Below, in pieces: positions 27,111-36,371 of a stretch of 64,000 bases of DNA (position 1 is the stretch's first letter; every line of letters begins with the position of its first letter). The stretch comes from JALHSW01 sp963720675 (GTDB taxonomy: Bacteria > Actinomycetota > Acidimicrobiia > IMCC26256 > PALSA-555). A model generated the notes under the pieces. That model saw only the letters and a program-made list of their open reading frames with translations. It had not been told where the DNA came from and searched no databases. A program made the translations under genes and the position numbers. The stretch covers positions 1,612,001 through 1,676,000 of the forward strand of contig CAVRGH010000010.1 of the NCBI GenBank assembly GCA_963720675.1, in the 5' to 3' direction.

Positions 27111-27908
27111 TCACGGCGCCTGCCATTCGGGCGGTCGCTTCTCGGCGAACGCACGCGGCCCCTCGTCGAAGTCCGGGTGCCCCCAATGGGCCATCAGCAG
27201 ATCCCAGCCGTGTTGACGCGCGGCCTCGAGCGACATCTCGAGGGAATCCCAGACTGCTCGTCGGCTCGCGGCCACCGCAGCCGGCGAGTTGCTCGCGATC
27301 TTCTGCGCGAGGCCGAGCGCGTGGTCCAGGAGCGCCGCGCGCGGAACGACCTCGGTGACGAGGCCGACCTCATAGGCGCGCGCGGCGCTCAGCGTCTCGT
27401 GGCTTCCGACCAGCACCATACGCAGCAACGCACCGAGCGGCACCCGACGCGCAAGGACGACGGGTTCGAGCGCACTGACCTGCCCGACGCTCACGTGTGG
27501 GTCGACGAACGTCGCCTCCTCGGCCGCCAGTGTGACGTCGCAGTCGGCCACGAAGTGGAGACCGCCACCGGCGCAGACGCCGTTCACGGCACAGATCGAG
27601 GGCTTCGAGACCCTCGCTTGCAGCGGCGTGATCCGCGAGGCCTTGCGCACGTCGGGATGACGCTGACGTTCGGGAAGCGAGCCGAGCTCGGCGATCTCCT
27701 TGACGTCGGCGCCCACGCAGAAGGCTCGATCACCCGCACCGGTCATGACCGCCACCCGCTGACCCGGGTCGGCGTCGAACCAATCCCAGAACTCCTCGAG
27801 CTCGACCATCATCACGCTGTTGATCGCGTTCATGCGTTCGGGCCGGTCGATCGTCACCAGCGTGACGCCACCGTCGCGCTCCACCCGCAGGGTCTCGTAG
27901 TCGGTCAC
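27111..27908 (-). CDS. Enoyl-CoA hydratase/isomerase
   Basis: The protein is 265 residues from GTG 27908 (VTDYETLRVERDGG), chosen for the GGAG about eight bases upstream; earlier in-frame GTG codons exist. It is of crotonase fold, with TIDRPERMNAINSVMMVELE, RAFCVGADVKEIAELG, and NGVCAGGGLHFVADCDVTLA as the complete oxyanion-hole glycine stretch, and it ends FAEKRPPEWQAP. It is divergent from an acyl-CoA dehydrogenase across a palindromic operator-like site at 28002-28018. Confidence 0.88.
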   Translation of the reverse strand: MTDYETLRVERDGGVTLVTIDRPERMNAINSVMMVELEEFWDWFDADPGQRVAVMTGAGDRAFCVGADVKEIAELGSLPERQRHPDVRKASRITPLQARVSKPSICAVNGVCAGGGLHFVADCDVTLAAEEATFVDPHVSVGQVSALEPVVLARRVPLGALLRMVLVGSHETLSAARAYEVGLVTEVVPRAALLDHALGLAQKIASNSPAAVAASRRAVWDSLEMSLEAARQHGWDLLMAHWGHPDFDEGPRAFAEKRPPEWQAP

Positions 27909-28001
27909 CCTTCGCTCCGTGCTCGCGGGCTGCGTACTCACTGCGGCGCCCGGTCGCCTCGCCCGGTGACGTGGTCGCGCGCCAACTGTCGCGAGACTTG
28001 C

Positions 28002-28018
28002 GTTCGTTCGCAACGAAC
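28002..28018. promoter_or_regulatory. 17-bp palindrome, operator candidate between divergent genes
   Basis: GTTCGTT, three bases, AACGAAC form perfect 7-bp arms. The site lies in the 161-base gap between the divergent enoyl-CoA hydratase and acyl-CoA dehydrogenase genes. Size and symmetry are typical of TetR-family operators. No regulator gene is present in the window. Confidence 0.5.
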
Positions 28019-28069
28019 CCGAGACTAGCGGTCGCCGGACCAGTACGACGTCGATCGATGAGGAGTCCG

Positions 28070-29163
28070 ATGCAGTACGTGTTCAGCGACGAGCAGGAAG
28101 CGTTGCGCGCGTCCGTGCGGAGCATCGCCTCCGAGCGCGGCGATCGCCGCGCCGCGTATGACGGAGGCCCGGCCGTCGACCTCGATCTGTGGTCCGCGCT
28201 CGTCGACGCTGGGAGTCGCCGGCCTCGGCATCCCCGAAGCAGAAGGTGGGAGCGGCGGCGATCTTCTCGACCAGGTCGTCGTCAGCGAGGAGCTCGGTCG
28301 CGCGGTCGCGGCCGTCCCGTTCCTCGCGTCCACGGTGCTCGGCGCCGGACTGGTCTGCGCGTTGGGCACGCCCGGTGGCAACTCGACGCTCGCGACCCGT
28401 GCCGCGACCGGTGAGGTCCGACTCGCGGTCGCGCTCACCGGTCCCGGTACCGGGATCGCGCGTGACGCGGTCCGGCTCATCGACGGACGACTGCACGGCA
28501 GGCTCCCACTGGTACTCGAAGCGCGCGGCCGCCGACGTCGTGCTCGTACCCGTCGCGGAGTCGGGCGGGACCTCGGTCTATGCGCTGCCGCTGGACACCC
28601 CAGGCGTGTCCGCGACCGACCTCCCGACCCTCGACCGGACTCGACGGCTCGCCGACATCACGATCGACGGCGCGTCCGGCCAGGTGCTCGGCACGCCCGG
28701 CTCCGCCGACGCGGCGCTGGCCGCAGCCCGGCGGGCGGCACAGGTGATCCTTGCCGCCGACGCGACCGGGGCGGCGGCGCTCGCGCTCGAGCTCAGCGCC
28801 GAGTACGCGAAGGTCCGCCAACAGTTCGGAACGCCCATCGGGACCTTCCAAGCGGTCAAGCACATGGCCGCCGACATGCTCGTCGCCGTCGAGAACGCAC
28901 GATCTGCGACGTACTTCGGAGCCTGGGAGGTCGCGGCAGGAGGTGCCGATGCCGAGGTCGCGGCCGCGGTCGCAAAGGGAACCGCGACCGAGCACGCCGT
29001 CGAGATCGTCGGCCACGCCATCCAGATCCACGGTGGGATCGCGATCACCTGGGAGCACGATCTCCACCTGTTGCTCCGGCGTGTGAAGACCGACGAACAG
29101 CTGCTCGGCGACCCTTCCCAGCACCTCGAGCGCGTCGCCGCGCACGTCCTCGATGTCGCCTGA
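28070..29163 (+). CDS. Acyl-CoA dehydrogenase
   Basis: The protein is about 364 residues. It starts at ATG 28070 (MQYVFSDEQEALRASVRSIA) with AGGAG at 28061. Frame breaks near 28212 and 28510 separate three well conserved pieces: GVAGLGIPEAEGGSGGDLLD, then LAVALTGPGTGIARDAVRL, then SAEYAKVRQQFGTPIGTFQA and QIHGGIAITWEHDLHLLLRR. It is of the divergent beta-subunit type, like 14425-15573. It overlaps the nucleoside hydrolase start by 11 bases. Confidence 0.8.
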
Positions 29164-30160
29164 CCCGATCCCGGTCATCTTCGACACCGATGGCGGTGTC
29201 GACGACTACTCGGCGCTCTGGTACGCGCTCGTCGCGCCCGATCTCGACCTCGTGGCCGTCACGACGGTCGCCGGAGTGCTCTCGGCCACTGCGACAGCAC
29301 GCAACGTCGCGCGGGTGCTCCACGCCGCCGGGCGCCCGGACATCCCGTTCGCGGTCGGGGCCGAGGAACAGCTCGGGCCGGCTCCTCCGCTCCCACCGGC
29401 GACGCTCATGCACGGAGAGGACGGCCTCGGCAACACCGATCTCCCCGACGTCGAGCTCGTGCAGGTCCCCGAGCGTGCCGCGGACCTCATCGTGCGGCTG
29501 TGCCGGGAGCGTCCGGGCGAGCTGACCCTCGTCGCGGTGGGCCCCTTCACGAATGTGGCGCTGGCGCTGCGCGAGGAGCCGGCCCTCGTCTCGCTGGTCA
29601 AGGAGCTCGTGATCATGGGTGGTGCCGCCATCCCGCCCGGGAACGCCACCGCGTTCGGGGAGTTCAACGTCGTGTTCGACGCCGTCGCGGCGAACGAGAT
29701 GGCGGTCGCGCCATGGTCGCGACCCCCTCGGATGGTCGGGCTCGACGTCACGCTGTCGGCGACCATGACCGACCCGGAGTTCGAGGTCTTGAACGCACGC
29801 TCGACTCCCCAGGCCGCCTTCATGGCCGACCCTTTCGTGCTGTACCGGGAGATGAGCACGGTCGAGTCGCACGACGGCTGTGCATCCCACGACACGCTGA
29901 CGATGATGGCCACGGCCCACCCGGACCTCCTCCAGTACGAAGAGCTCCCGATGTCGGTCGACACAGCGGGTGGTGCCGCCTGGGGGGCGACGATCGTGGA
30001 CTTCCGCGCCCGCTGGATCGCCGAGGGAAAGATCCCCGAAGGCTTCGAGGACCTCGCCCGCGAGCAGTTCTTCGCCGGCAAGGGGACGTGGCGGGTGGCG
30101 CTCGGCGCCGACATCCCCGCGGTGCGTTCCGAGTTCCGTCGCTTCTACGGCGAGATGTGA
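29153..30160 (+). CDS. Nucleoside hydrolase (inosine/uridine-preferring type)
   Basis: The protein is 335 residues and intact. The calcium- and ribose-binding motif VIFDTDGGVDDYSALWYAL (DTDGGVDD, residues 11-18) is followed by VGPFTNVALAL, MGGAAIPPGNATAFGEFNV and a C-terminal HDTLTMMA that carries the second Asp. It cleaves the N-glycosidic bond of a ribonucleoside to base and ribose. ATG 29153 overlaps the upstream dehydrogenase. It is followed by a phosphoribosyltransferase, consistent with base salvage. Confidence 0.9.
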   Translation: MSPDPIPVIFDTDGGVDDYSALWYALVAPDLDLVAVTTVAGVLSATATARNVARVLHAAGRPDIPFAVGAEEQLGPAPPLPPATLMHGEDGLGNTDLPDVELVQVPERAADLIVRLCRERPGELTLVAVGPFTNVALALREEPALVSLVKELVIMGGAAIPPGNATAFGEFNVVFDAVAANEMAVAPWSRPPRMVGLDVTLSATMTDPEFEVLNARSTPQAAFMADPFVLYREMSTVESHDGCASHDTLTMMATAHPDLLQYEELPMSVDTAGGAAWGATIVDFRARWIAEGKIPEGFEDLAREQFFAGKGTWRVALGADIPAVRSEFRRFYGEM

Positions 30161-30209
30161 AGCGGCGACACGCTACGTTTCGAGCTGGAGGCGTGACGAG
30201 GAGGTCGAC

Positions 30210-30770
30210 GTGCTCGACGACGGAGACGGGCGCGAAGTGCTCGGATGGAGCGAGTTCGGCGCCGCCGCACGCGACCTCGGTCGCTCGGTCCACGAGGACG
30301 GGTTCGTGCCCGACCTCGTCCTGGCCATCGCCCGCGGCGGTCTCCTGATCGCCGGCGCGATCGCGTACGCACTGGGAACCAAGAACTGTTGCGTGCTCAA
30401 CGTCGAGTACTACACCGGGCCCGATGAGCGCCTCGACCTCCCCGTGATCCTGCCGCCGTCGCTCGATCTCGTCGACCTGCACGACGCGCGGATGCTGGTC
30501 GTCGACGATGTCGCCGACACCGGCCACACGCTTGCACTCGTCGTCGACACGGTTCGCCCGCAGGTTGCCGAGCTCCGCACCGCCGTGCTCTACGAGAAGG
30601 CGCGCTCCATCGTCCGGTGCGACTACGTCTGGCGGAGCACCGACCGCTGGATCGACTTCCCGTGGTCGTCGCAGCCGACCGTCACCGGAGACGGTGCCGA
30701 CGGCCTCGCGGCAACGAGCACGCGAGGACCGAGCCCGACGACACGACCCGATGCCACGCAGGCGGTCTGA
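30210..30770 (+). CDS. Purine-type phosphoribosyltransferase
   Basis: The protein is 186 residues from GTG 30210, with GAGGAGG just upstream. PRTase type I fold: DLVLAIARGGLLIAGAIAYA and the PRPP loop MLVVDDVADTGHTLALVVD. It resembles xanthine/guanine/hypoxanthine phosphoribosyltransferases that act after nucleoside hydrolysis; base specificity cannot be assigned. It is 49 bases downstream of the nucleoside hydrolase and convergent with upp. Confidence 0.8.
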   Translation: MLDDGDGREVLGWSEFGAAARDLGRSVHEDGFVPDLVLAIARGGLLIAGAIAYALGTKNCCVLNVEYYTGPDERLDLPVILPPSLDLVDLHDARMLVVDDVADTGHTLALVVDTVRPQVAELRTAVLYEKARSIVRCDYVWRSTDRWIDFPWSSQPTVTGDGADGLAATSTRGPSPTTRPDATQAV

Positions 30771-30785
30771 GGGCGTTCCCGGGCG

Positions 30786-31412
30786 TCAGCGCGTTCCGAA
30801 GAGGCGGTCGCCGGCGTCGCCGAGTCCCGGGAGGATGTAGCCGACGTCGTTGAGCTGGCGATCGACCGCCGCGACGACGATCTGCACCTCAGGATGTTCC
30901 CGCTCCATCCTCGCCAGGCCCTCGGGTGCGGCCACCAGACACACCGCGGTGATTCGATGCGCGCCCTTCTCCTTGAGCTTGGCGCACGCGAACGCGGCGG
31001 ACCCGCCCGTGGCCAACATCGGGTCGAGGAGCAACACATCGCGCTCGGCGAGATCGGCCGGGAACTTCGCGTAGTACTCGACGGGTTCGAGTGCCTCTTC
31101 GTCACGGTACAGACCGACGAAACCCACCCGGGCGACCGGGATGAGACCGATGACCGCGTCGAGCATCCCGAGCCCGGCGCGGAAGATGGGCACCACCGCA
31201 AGCTTCTTGCCACTCACCTTGGCCTGCGTCGTGTCCTCGAGCGGCGTCGACACGGCGACGGGCTCGACGTCGAGGTCGCGAGTCGCCTCGTAGGTCAGCA
31301 GGGTGGCCAGCTCGGCCACCAGGCTCCGGAACGTCATCGTGTCCGTCTCGCGCGATCGAAGGATCGAGAGCTTGTGGCGGACCAACGGGTGGTCGACGAC
31401 CGTCACCGGCAT
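30786..31412 (-). CDS. upp: Uracil phosphoribosyltransferase
   Basis: The protein is 208 residues, the usual length for Upp. Landmarks are HPLVRHKLSILR at the N-terminus, PIFRAGLGMLDAV (uracil/PRPP region), LLLDPMLATGGSA as the PRPP loop, and the C-terminal GLGDAGDRLFGTR. It makes UMP from uracil and PRPP. It lies directly downstream of the cytosine deaminase gene on the same strand, so cytosine to uracil to UMP can be done by two adjacent genes. Confidence 0.97.
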   Translation of the reverse strand: MPVTVVDHPLVRHKLSILRSRETDTMTFRSLVAELATLLTYEATRDLDVEPVAVSTPLEDTTQAKVSGKKLAVVPIFRAGLGMLDAVIGLIPVARVGFVGLYRDEEALEPVEYYAKFPADLAERDVLLLDPMLATGGSAAFACAKLKEKGAHRITAVCLVAAPEGLARMEREHPEVQIVVAAVDRQLNDVGYILPGLGDAGDRLFGTR

Positions 31413-31484
31413 GCGGACCCCTCATTCACTGGCGGGCGAAATCTGGTGGGCGAATGCCCCGACGCGGTCCGGACGGCCGCGGCC

Positions 31485-31961
31485 TCACGTGATCTCGCCG
31501 ATGTCCTCGAACCAGAGATCGGGATGTGCAGCGATGAACTCGTTCATCAGATCGACGCACTCCTGCGACTCCTCGAGGACGACCTCGACACCATGATCTC
31601 GCAACACGTGCTCCGCACCGAGAAAGGTCGTCCGCTCACCGATCACCACGCGCGGGATGCCATAGAGCAGGATCGCGCCCGAGCACATGTGGCACGGCGA
31701 GAGCGTCGAGTACATCGTTGCGTGGGCATACACGCTCGCCGGCTGGCGACCCGCCTGTTCCAGAGCGTCCGTCTCGCCGTGGCGGATCGTGCTCCCGTGC
31801 TGCACCCTCCGGTTCCGGCCCGCGCCGAGCACGCGACCGTCGGCGACCAATGCCGCGCCGATGGGGACTCCCCCCTCGTCACGGGCGAGACGGGCCTGTG
31901 CGATCGCCACCTCGAGGAAGTGACGATCCGTCGCGTCGGAGTCAGCGGGCAAGGTGCTCAC
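31485..31961 (-). CDS. Cytosine deaminase of the yeast FCY1 type
   Basis: The protein is 158 residues, the same length as yeast Fcy1 as I recall it. It has the zinc site HGETDALEQAG and SPCHMCSGAILLYGIPR, the GE..TFLGAEHVL segment, and the C-terminal WFEDIGEIT, which closely mirrors the fungal enzyme. This is a CDA-fold deaminase, distinct from the amidohydrolase-type bacterial CodA. The start is GTG 31961. It acts on cytosine to yield uracil for Upp, whose gene is 72 bases downstream. Confidence 0.88.
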   Translation of the reverse strand: MSTLPADSDATDRHFLEVAIAQARLARDEGGVPIGAALVADGRVLGAGRNRRVQHGSTIRHGETDALEQAGRQPASVYAHATMYSTLSPCHMCSGAILLYGIPRVVIGERTTFLGAEHVLRDHGVEVVLEESQECVDLMNEFIAAHPDLWFEDIGEIT

Positions 31962-32057
31962 CCGCGCCACCTCGACCCCTGACGATCCGGCCGCGCGATG
32001 CACGCGCGGCCGATGAGGTTCTCGGTGGGCGAAGCATGGGTCGGAAGGATCGCGTAG

Positions 32058-32077
32058 CCTTGCGACGCGACGCAAGG
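32058..32077. promoter_or_regulatory. Inverted repeat, operator candidate
   Basis: CCTTGCG, six bases, CGCAAGG form perfect 7-bp arms in the ~190-base divergent region between the cytosine deaminase and the linalool dehydratase-like gene. Position suggests a regulator-binding site; no further evidence. Confidence 0.4.
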
Positions 32078-32149
32078 TTGCGACTCGCGAGCAATGCTGA
32101 TCGACACCGCTGAGCACGTCGATGCTCGGCGCCGGCAAGCAGGGAGAGC

Positions 32150-34016
32150 ATGATGGCGGACTTGTCCCAGGTGATCCCGCTCACAGGGCGGCGCCGGGCG
32201 GCACGCACGCTCCTGCTCGCGGTGATCGGGTGCCTGACCGTCGGCATCATCGGTGTCGCCGTCGCCGGGCCGGACTCGGCCTGGGCCGGGCTGCTGTCCC
32301 TCGTCATCCCCGGATTGGGCCAGCTCGTCCAGGGCGACACGCTCATCGGGATCCTGCTGCTCGTGCTGTTCGTGTTCATCCTGGTGGACCTCTTCGCGCT
32401 GTTCAACCGAGTGTTCCGTCTCGGGGTCCTGCCGCTCGCGGTGTTGGCGCCGGCCGCGGCGCTCGGCGCGGCAACGACCGGCGAGTGGTGGAGCTACCTC
32501 CTCGGCGCCGTGCTCGGGCTCGCGGCGGCAACGCTGGCCGAGCGCGGCGAACTTCCTCGCGAAGCGCAGCCGACTCGCTCGGGTCGCCGCGGCGCGCAAC
32601 GAGAACGGCGCGCCCACGGCACAACCTGCGTATTCAGCGATCGACCACGGCGACGCACGTACGCTCGACCGCTACTCCGAGGCGTACCTTCGCTACTTCC
32701 TCCGTTTCGGGTGCGCGGCGCCCGACGACTGGAGCGTGTTCGACGACCCGAAGCACGTTGACAGCGCCTTGCGGTACCAGATGGTGCTGGCGTCGTGGGC
32801 GCTCTACGTCAACCAGCACCTGAGCACGCCGGCGTATCGGGAGGGCGCGGCCACCGCGCTCGGCAACATTGCGGAGCGTTGTCGCGACTACCGGGTCTGG
32901 AGCTATACGCGGCGCCAGAACATCAGCTCGTTCCGGATCGATGGCGACCCGTTCCGCCACGAGAACGTGATGTACTCGGGATACGCCGCCGATGTGCTCT
33001 CGATGTACGAAGCGGTGAGCGGCGACGATCGTTACGACGCTCCGGGCGGGTACTCCGTGAGTGACCGTCACCGAACGTACGAATGGACCCACGAAGAGAT
33101 CGTCGACAACCTCGCGCTCCAACACGCGGCCAGCCCGCACGGGGCCATCAGTTGCGTCCCCGGCTGGCTGTGGCCTCCGTGCCAGACGTTCTCGCTGCGC
33201 GCGATCCAGCTCGGTGACCTCGTGCACCGCACCGACCACAGCTGGGCCCTCGACCGTTTCGCGGAGTCGTTCGCGCGCTACTTCGTCTCCGACTCCGGGC
33301 ACATCGACACGTGCCGCAACATCGCCGGCTTCCCGCACCCCACCGACCCGATCATCACCGGGATCAGTGGACAAGCCGGCACTGGCGCCATGATGTCCCC
33401 CTTCGGGCGCGAGCACGTCGAGAAGAACTACGAGCAGCAGGTCAAGCCACGCATGACCCTGACCGACGACGGCGGCATGGCGTTGCGACTCTCGAAGATC
33501 GATACGTTCGACACGAGCTACGGCTGGAACCCCGCGCAGCCGTACTCGCTGGCGCTCCTGTACGCCACCGAGCTGGGCGACGAGGAGTCCGCGGCCGCGC
33601 TGCGCCACACGCTCCAGGGCATGCTCACCCCCGAAGGCGATCGACCCGGACCCGGTTCGATCCTCTCGATGGCGCTGACGTTCCTCGCGCTCGTGAACAC
33701 CGAGCAGGGTCTCGCGGCAGGGCACCGGCACGTCCCCGCGCACGACACGACGCCGGAGCTGGCATCGGCCCCGTACCCCCAGGTGGTCGTGACCGCGGCA
33801 CACGCGACCGCCGACGGTGTGCGGGCCACGCTCGTGCCCGGGCCGGCGGCCAACGGCGCGGTCGGGATCACGTTCGCCCGGCTGCACCCGACCGGACGGT
33901 ACCGACTCACCGGAGCCGGCGAGCCCCGGGAAGTCGATGCCGATGTCGAGGGGCGCCTCGGTGCCGACGTCGCGAGCTCCTCCCGCCAGGAGCTCCTGCT
34001 CGAGCGCGTTGGCTGA
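32150..34016 (+). CDS. Membrane-anchored linalool dehydratase/isomerase-like protein
   Basis: The protein is about 620 residues. The N-terminal ~130 residues hold four probable membrane helices (TLLLAVIGCLTVGIIGVAVA, GLLSLVIPGLGQLVQGD, LIGILLLVLFVFILVDLFAL, WWSYLLGAVLGLAAATLAE). A frame break near 32555 leads into a long soluble alpha-barrel-like domain with NVMYSGYAADVLSMYEAVSG, then SCVPGWLWPPC (two cysteines nine residues apart, codons 33153 and 33180, as in the active site of Castellaniella linalool dehydratase/isomerase), and SYGWNPAQPYSLALLY. The known enzyme hydrates myrcene or dehydrates and isomerises linalool and geraniol. The substrate here is inferred. ATG 32150 or 32153 has GGGAGAG upstream. 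Its stop overlaps the AMP nucleosidase start by eight bases. Confidence 0.65.
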
Positions 34017-35190
34017 CCCGGGCATCACCGTCGACTTCGCCGACCTCGGCGGGGACGAGGCGACCAGCGTCGGGGTCGGTCGCCTCTGCGACGCACTCGA
34101 ATCGATCTTCGAATCGGGCTCCTACCCGCAGCTCGAGGTCCACCGCCCCTGGTCGACCGACAACCCGGTCCTCAGCGGCGAGTTCGCGCGACCCCGTGCG
34201 ATCCGCTGGTACCTGGAGCGCGAGGTTCGCCGACTGGCCGAGGCGAAGGCGCGCATCACGGCGCGGCCCTCGCGGCCCTGCCTCGCACTCGACGATGCGT
34301 CGTTGCTCACGGTCCTCGACGAAGGAACCTGGGACCTCCGCCGCAAGAAGCTCTTCCTCTTTCGCCCCGAGCGTGCCGAGCTGTCGCTCGACCGTCTGGA
34401 GCACTACACCGGCACCGCGGCGGAGGACTTCCAGCGCTACGTCATGTTCACGAACTACGAGATGCACGTCGAGGCGTTCCTCGAGCGCTATCCGGATGCC
34501 GGTGGCCCGACGCGCTCCGGCGTGCAGATGCCCGCGTTCCACCATCGCCAGCCCGATCACACCGGCATCACGCTGGTGAACATCGGTGTGGGCCCGGCCA
34601 ACGCCAAGACCATCACCGACCACATCGCGGTGCTCCGACCGGACGCGATGCTGATGGTCGGGCACTGCGGAGGCCTGCGCAACCACCAGGCAATCGGCGA
34701 TCTCGTGCTCGCGACCGGGTACATGCGGGGCGACGGCGCACTCGACGGCGTGCTCCCGACCAGCGTTCCCGTGGCCGCGAACCACTTCCTCAACGAGCTC
34801 CTCATCGAAGCCCTCGATGCGCGCCAGCTGCGGTACCGAATGGGGAGCGTGTACACCACCTCGGACCGGAACTGGGAGTTCAACCCGGGTCGGGTCACCG
34901 AGGAGGTACGGGCGTCCCGCAGCATCGCGATCGACATGGAGTCGGCCACGATCGCCGCGAACGGCTTCCGGTACCGGATCCCGAACGCCACGCTGCTCTG
35001 TGTCAGCGACAAGCCGCTGCACGGTCGACCGAAGCTCAGCGACGATGCCCGCGTCTTCTACGAGACGACGCGTCACTGGCACCTCGCGGTCGCGGCCGAG
35101 GTCCTCGAGCGCGTCCGGCGGGAGTTCCCCGACGGGCTCCCGGCAACCGGACTCCGCTCCGACGACGAACCGCTCTTCGGCACGACTTGA
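34009..35190 (+). CDS. amn: AMP nucleosidase
   Basis: The protein is 393 residues from TTG 34009, with an eight-base overlap with the upstream gene. The catalytic domain is unmistakable: TLVNIGVGPANAKTITDHIA, MLMVGHCGGLRNHQAIGDL, IAIDMESATIAANGFRYRIP and LLCVSDKPLHGRPKL, all as in E. coli Amn. It hydrolyses AMP to adenine and ribose 5-phosphate. The N-terminal regulatory domain is present (GVGRLCDALESIFESGSYPQ) but the protein is about 90 residues shorter than E. coli Amn. Its job fits the surrounding nucleobase genes rather than the dehydratase-like gene it is coupled to. Confidence 0.92.
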   Translation: MADPGITVDFADLGGDEATSVGVGRLCDALESIFESGSYPQLEVHRPWSTDNPVLSGEFARPRAIRWYLEREVRRLAEAKARITARPSRPCLALDDASLLTVLDEGTWDLRRKKLFLFRPERAELSLDRLEHYTGTAAEDFQRYVMFTNYEMHVEAFLERYPDAGGPTRSGVQMPAFHHRQPDHTGITLVNIGVGPANAKTITDHIAVLRPDAMLMVGHCGGLRNHQAIGDLVLATGYMRGDGALDGVLPTSVPVAANHFLNELLIEALDARQLRYRMGSVYTTSDRNWEFNPGRVTEEVRASRSIAIDMESATIAANGFRYRIPNATLLCVSDKPLHGRPKLSDDARVFYETTRHWHLAVAAEVLERVRREFPDGLPATGLRSDDEPLFGTT

Positions 35191-35219
35191 GCCAATCATC
35201 GAACTGAGTAAGATGATTG
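35187..35219 (+). promoter_or_regulatory. Inverted repeat overlapping a promoter-like sequence
   Basis: CAATCATC (35193-35200) and GATGATTG (35212-35219) are perfect inverted arms with an 11-base loop. TTGAGC at 35187 and TAAGAT at 35209, 16 bases apart, give a promoter-like frame. It sits in the 157-base gap after amn, before a convergent gene end. A 15-codon open frame (ATG 35213 to TAA 35260) follows. The repeat could equally act as a weak terminator. Confidence 0.35.
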
Positions 35220-35347
35220 CCGCCGCGCGACCTCTTCGGCGTGCGAAACGCGCGCAATAAAGAGGATGCGCGCGCGACGCGAGACGAACGGGCGGCCCCG
35301 GACGGCGCCGCGTCGCGAAGGCAGCGCCCGAGCCACCGAGCCGTGGA

Positions 35348-36361
35348 TCAGGCGGGGTTCCCGTCGAGCTCCCGAGCCCACCGCGGGACCGGCACGCCCC
35401 GGTCGTGGTGCCAGAGATGTCGGACGTCATCGCGGCTCGGTCCCTGGAGCAACGTCCGGGCGACGGACGCGAGCTCGGGGCCAGGCCGACCGAGGCGCAT
35501 CGACCAGCTGCGGATCCTGCGACTGAAGAGCTGGCAGTCGTACTCGAGCGCGAACCCGTACCCGCCCATGCACTGGTGCACGTGCGACGCGACGACGCGG
35601 GAGGCCTCGACGGCCTTGGCCCACGCCAGGGTCGCGAAGAGTGGGTCGGGCGCACCATCGCCCCCTTGCTCCGCCTCCGACACCCACGCGGCCTTGCGGA
35701 CGAGCAGCCCGGCACCGTCGGAGGCGACCGCCGCGTCGGCCAGCCGATGAGCGACGGCCTGGAACGACGCGATCGGTCTGCCGAACTGCTCGCGCCCCTT
35801 CGCGTATTCGACCCCCAGGGCGAGCAGTCCCTCGCTCGCCCCGACCAGGCGGGCTGCGGCCAGCAGGCGGGTCAAGCGGCGGAGCCGGTCGGTCTCGGCT
35901 CGCCCGCCGACGACGACGGATCCCACCTGGCTTCCGGCCGGCGCGAGCACGTCACCGGCGCTCGTGCGCCGCCCGGCGCCGGCGTCCACCGCGGCCACCA
36001 CGAGGTCGCCGCCATCGTCCGCGACCACGACGCGCTCGGCTCCGGCGGGCGCCAGGCCCTCGAGGCCGCAGGCGGCTCCGCCGAGCCCGAGGACGGCGCG
36101 AACCGGAGCGGTCTCGACGAACGTGACGGGGGCCAGCGCCCGCCCGAGCTCCCATGCGGTCACCGTGAGCTGACCGGGCTCAGCCGCGTCGGCCAGTTCA
36201 TCGAGGCCGAACGCCGCGAGTGCGGCCTCCAGCTCCGGCGACCGACCGTCGTCGCGGGCCTCGGCGTCGCGGACGACCGACGTCGGACACGCTCGCTCGA
36301 GCAGTCGGCGCAAGCCATCGGCGAGCGACGACTCCGCCTCGCCCCACCGTTCGTCGAGCAC
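35348..36361 (-). CDS. Acyl-CoA dehydrogenase, divergent subunit
   Basis: The protein is 337 residues from GTG 36361, with GAGGAAGG upstream. Its N-terminal half is weakly conserved (AAFGLDELADAAEPGQLTVT) and its C-terminal half typical (EYAKGREQFGRPIASFQAVA, HQCMGGYGFALEYDCQLFSR). It pairs with the next upstream gene (36372-37538), ten bases away, as the presumed second subunit of a heteromeric dehydrogenase. Confidence 0.88.
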   Translation of the reverse strand: MLDERWGEAESSLADGLRRLLERACPTSVVRDAEARDDGRSPELEAALAAFGLDELADAAEPGQLTVTAWELGRALAPVTFVETAPVRAVLGLGGAACGLEGLAPAGAERVVVADDGGDLVVAAVDAGAGRRTSAGDVLAPAGSQVGSVVVGGRAETDRLRRLTRLLAAARLVGASEGLLALGVEYAKGREQFGRPIASFQAVAHRLADAAVASDGAGLLVRKAAWVSEAEQGGDGAPDPLFATLAWAKAVEASRVVASHVHQCMGGYGFALEYDCQLFSRRIRSWSMRLGRPGPELASVARTLLQGPSRDDVRHLWHHDRGVPVPRWARELDGNPA

Positions 36362-36371
36362 GCCGCCTTCC

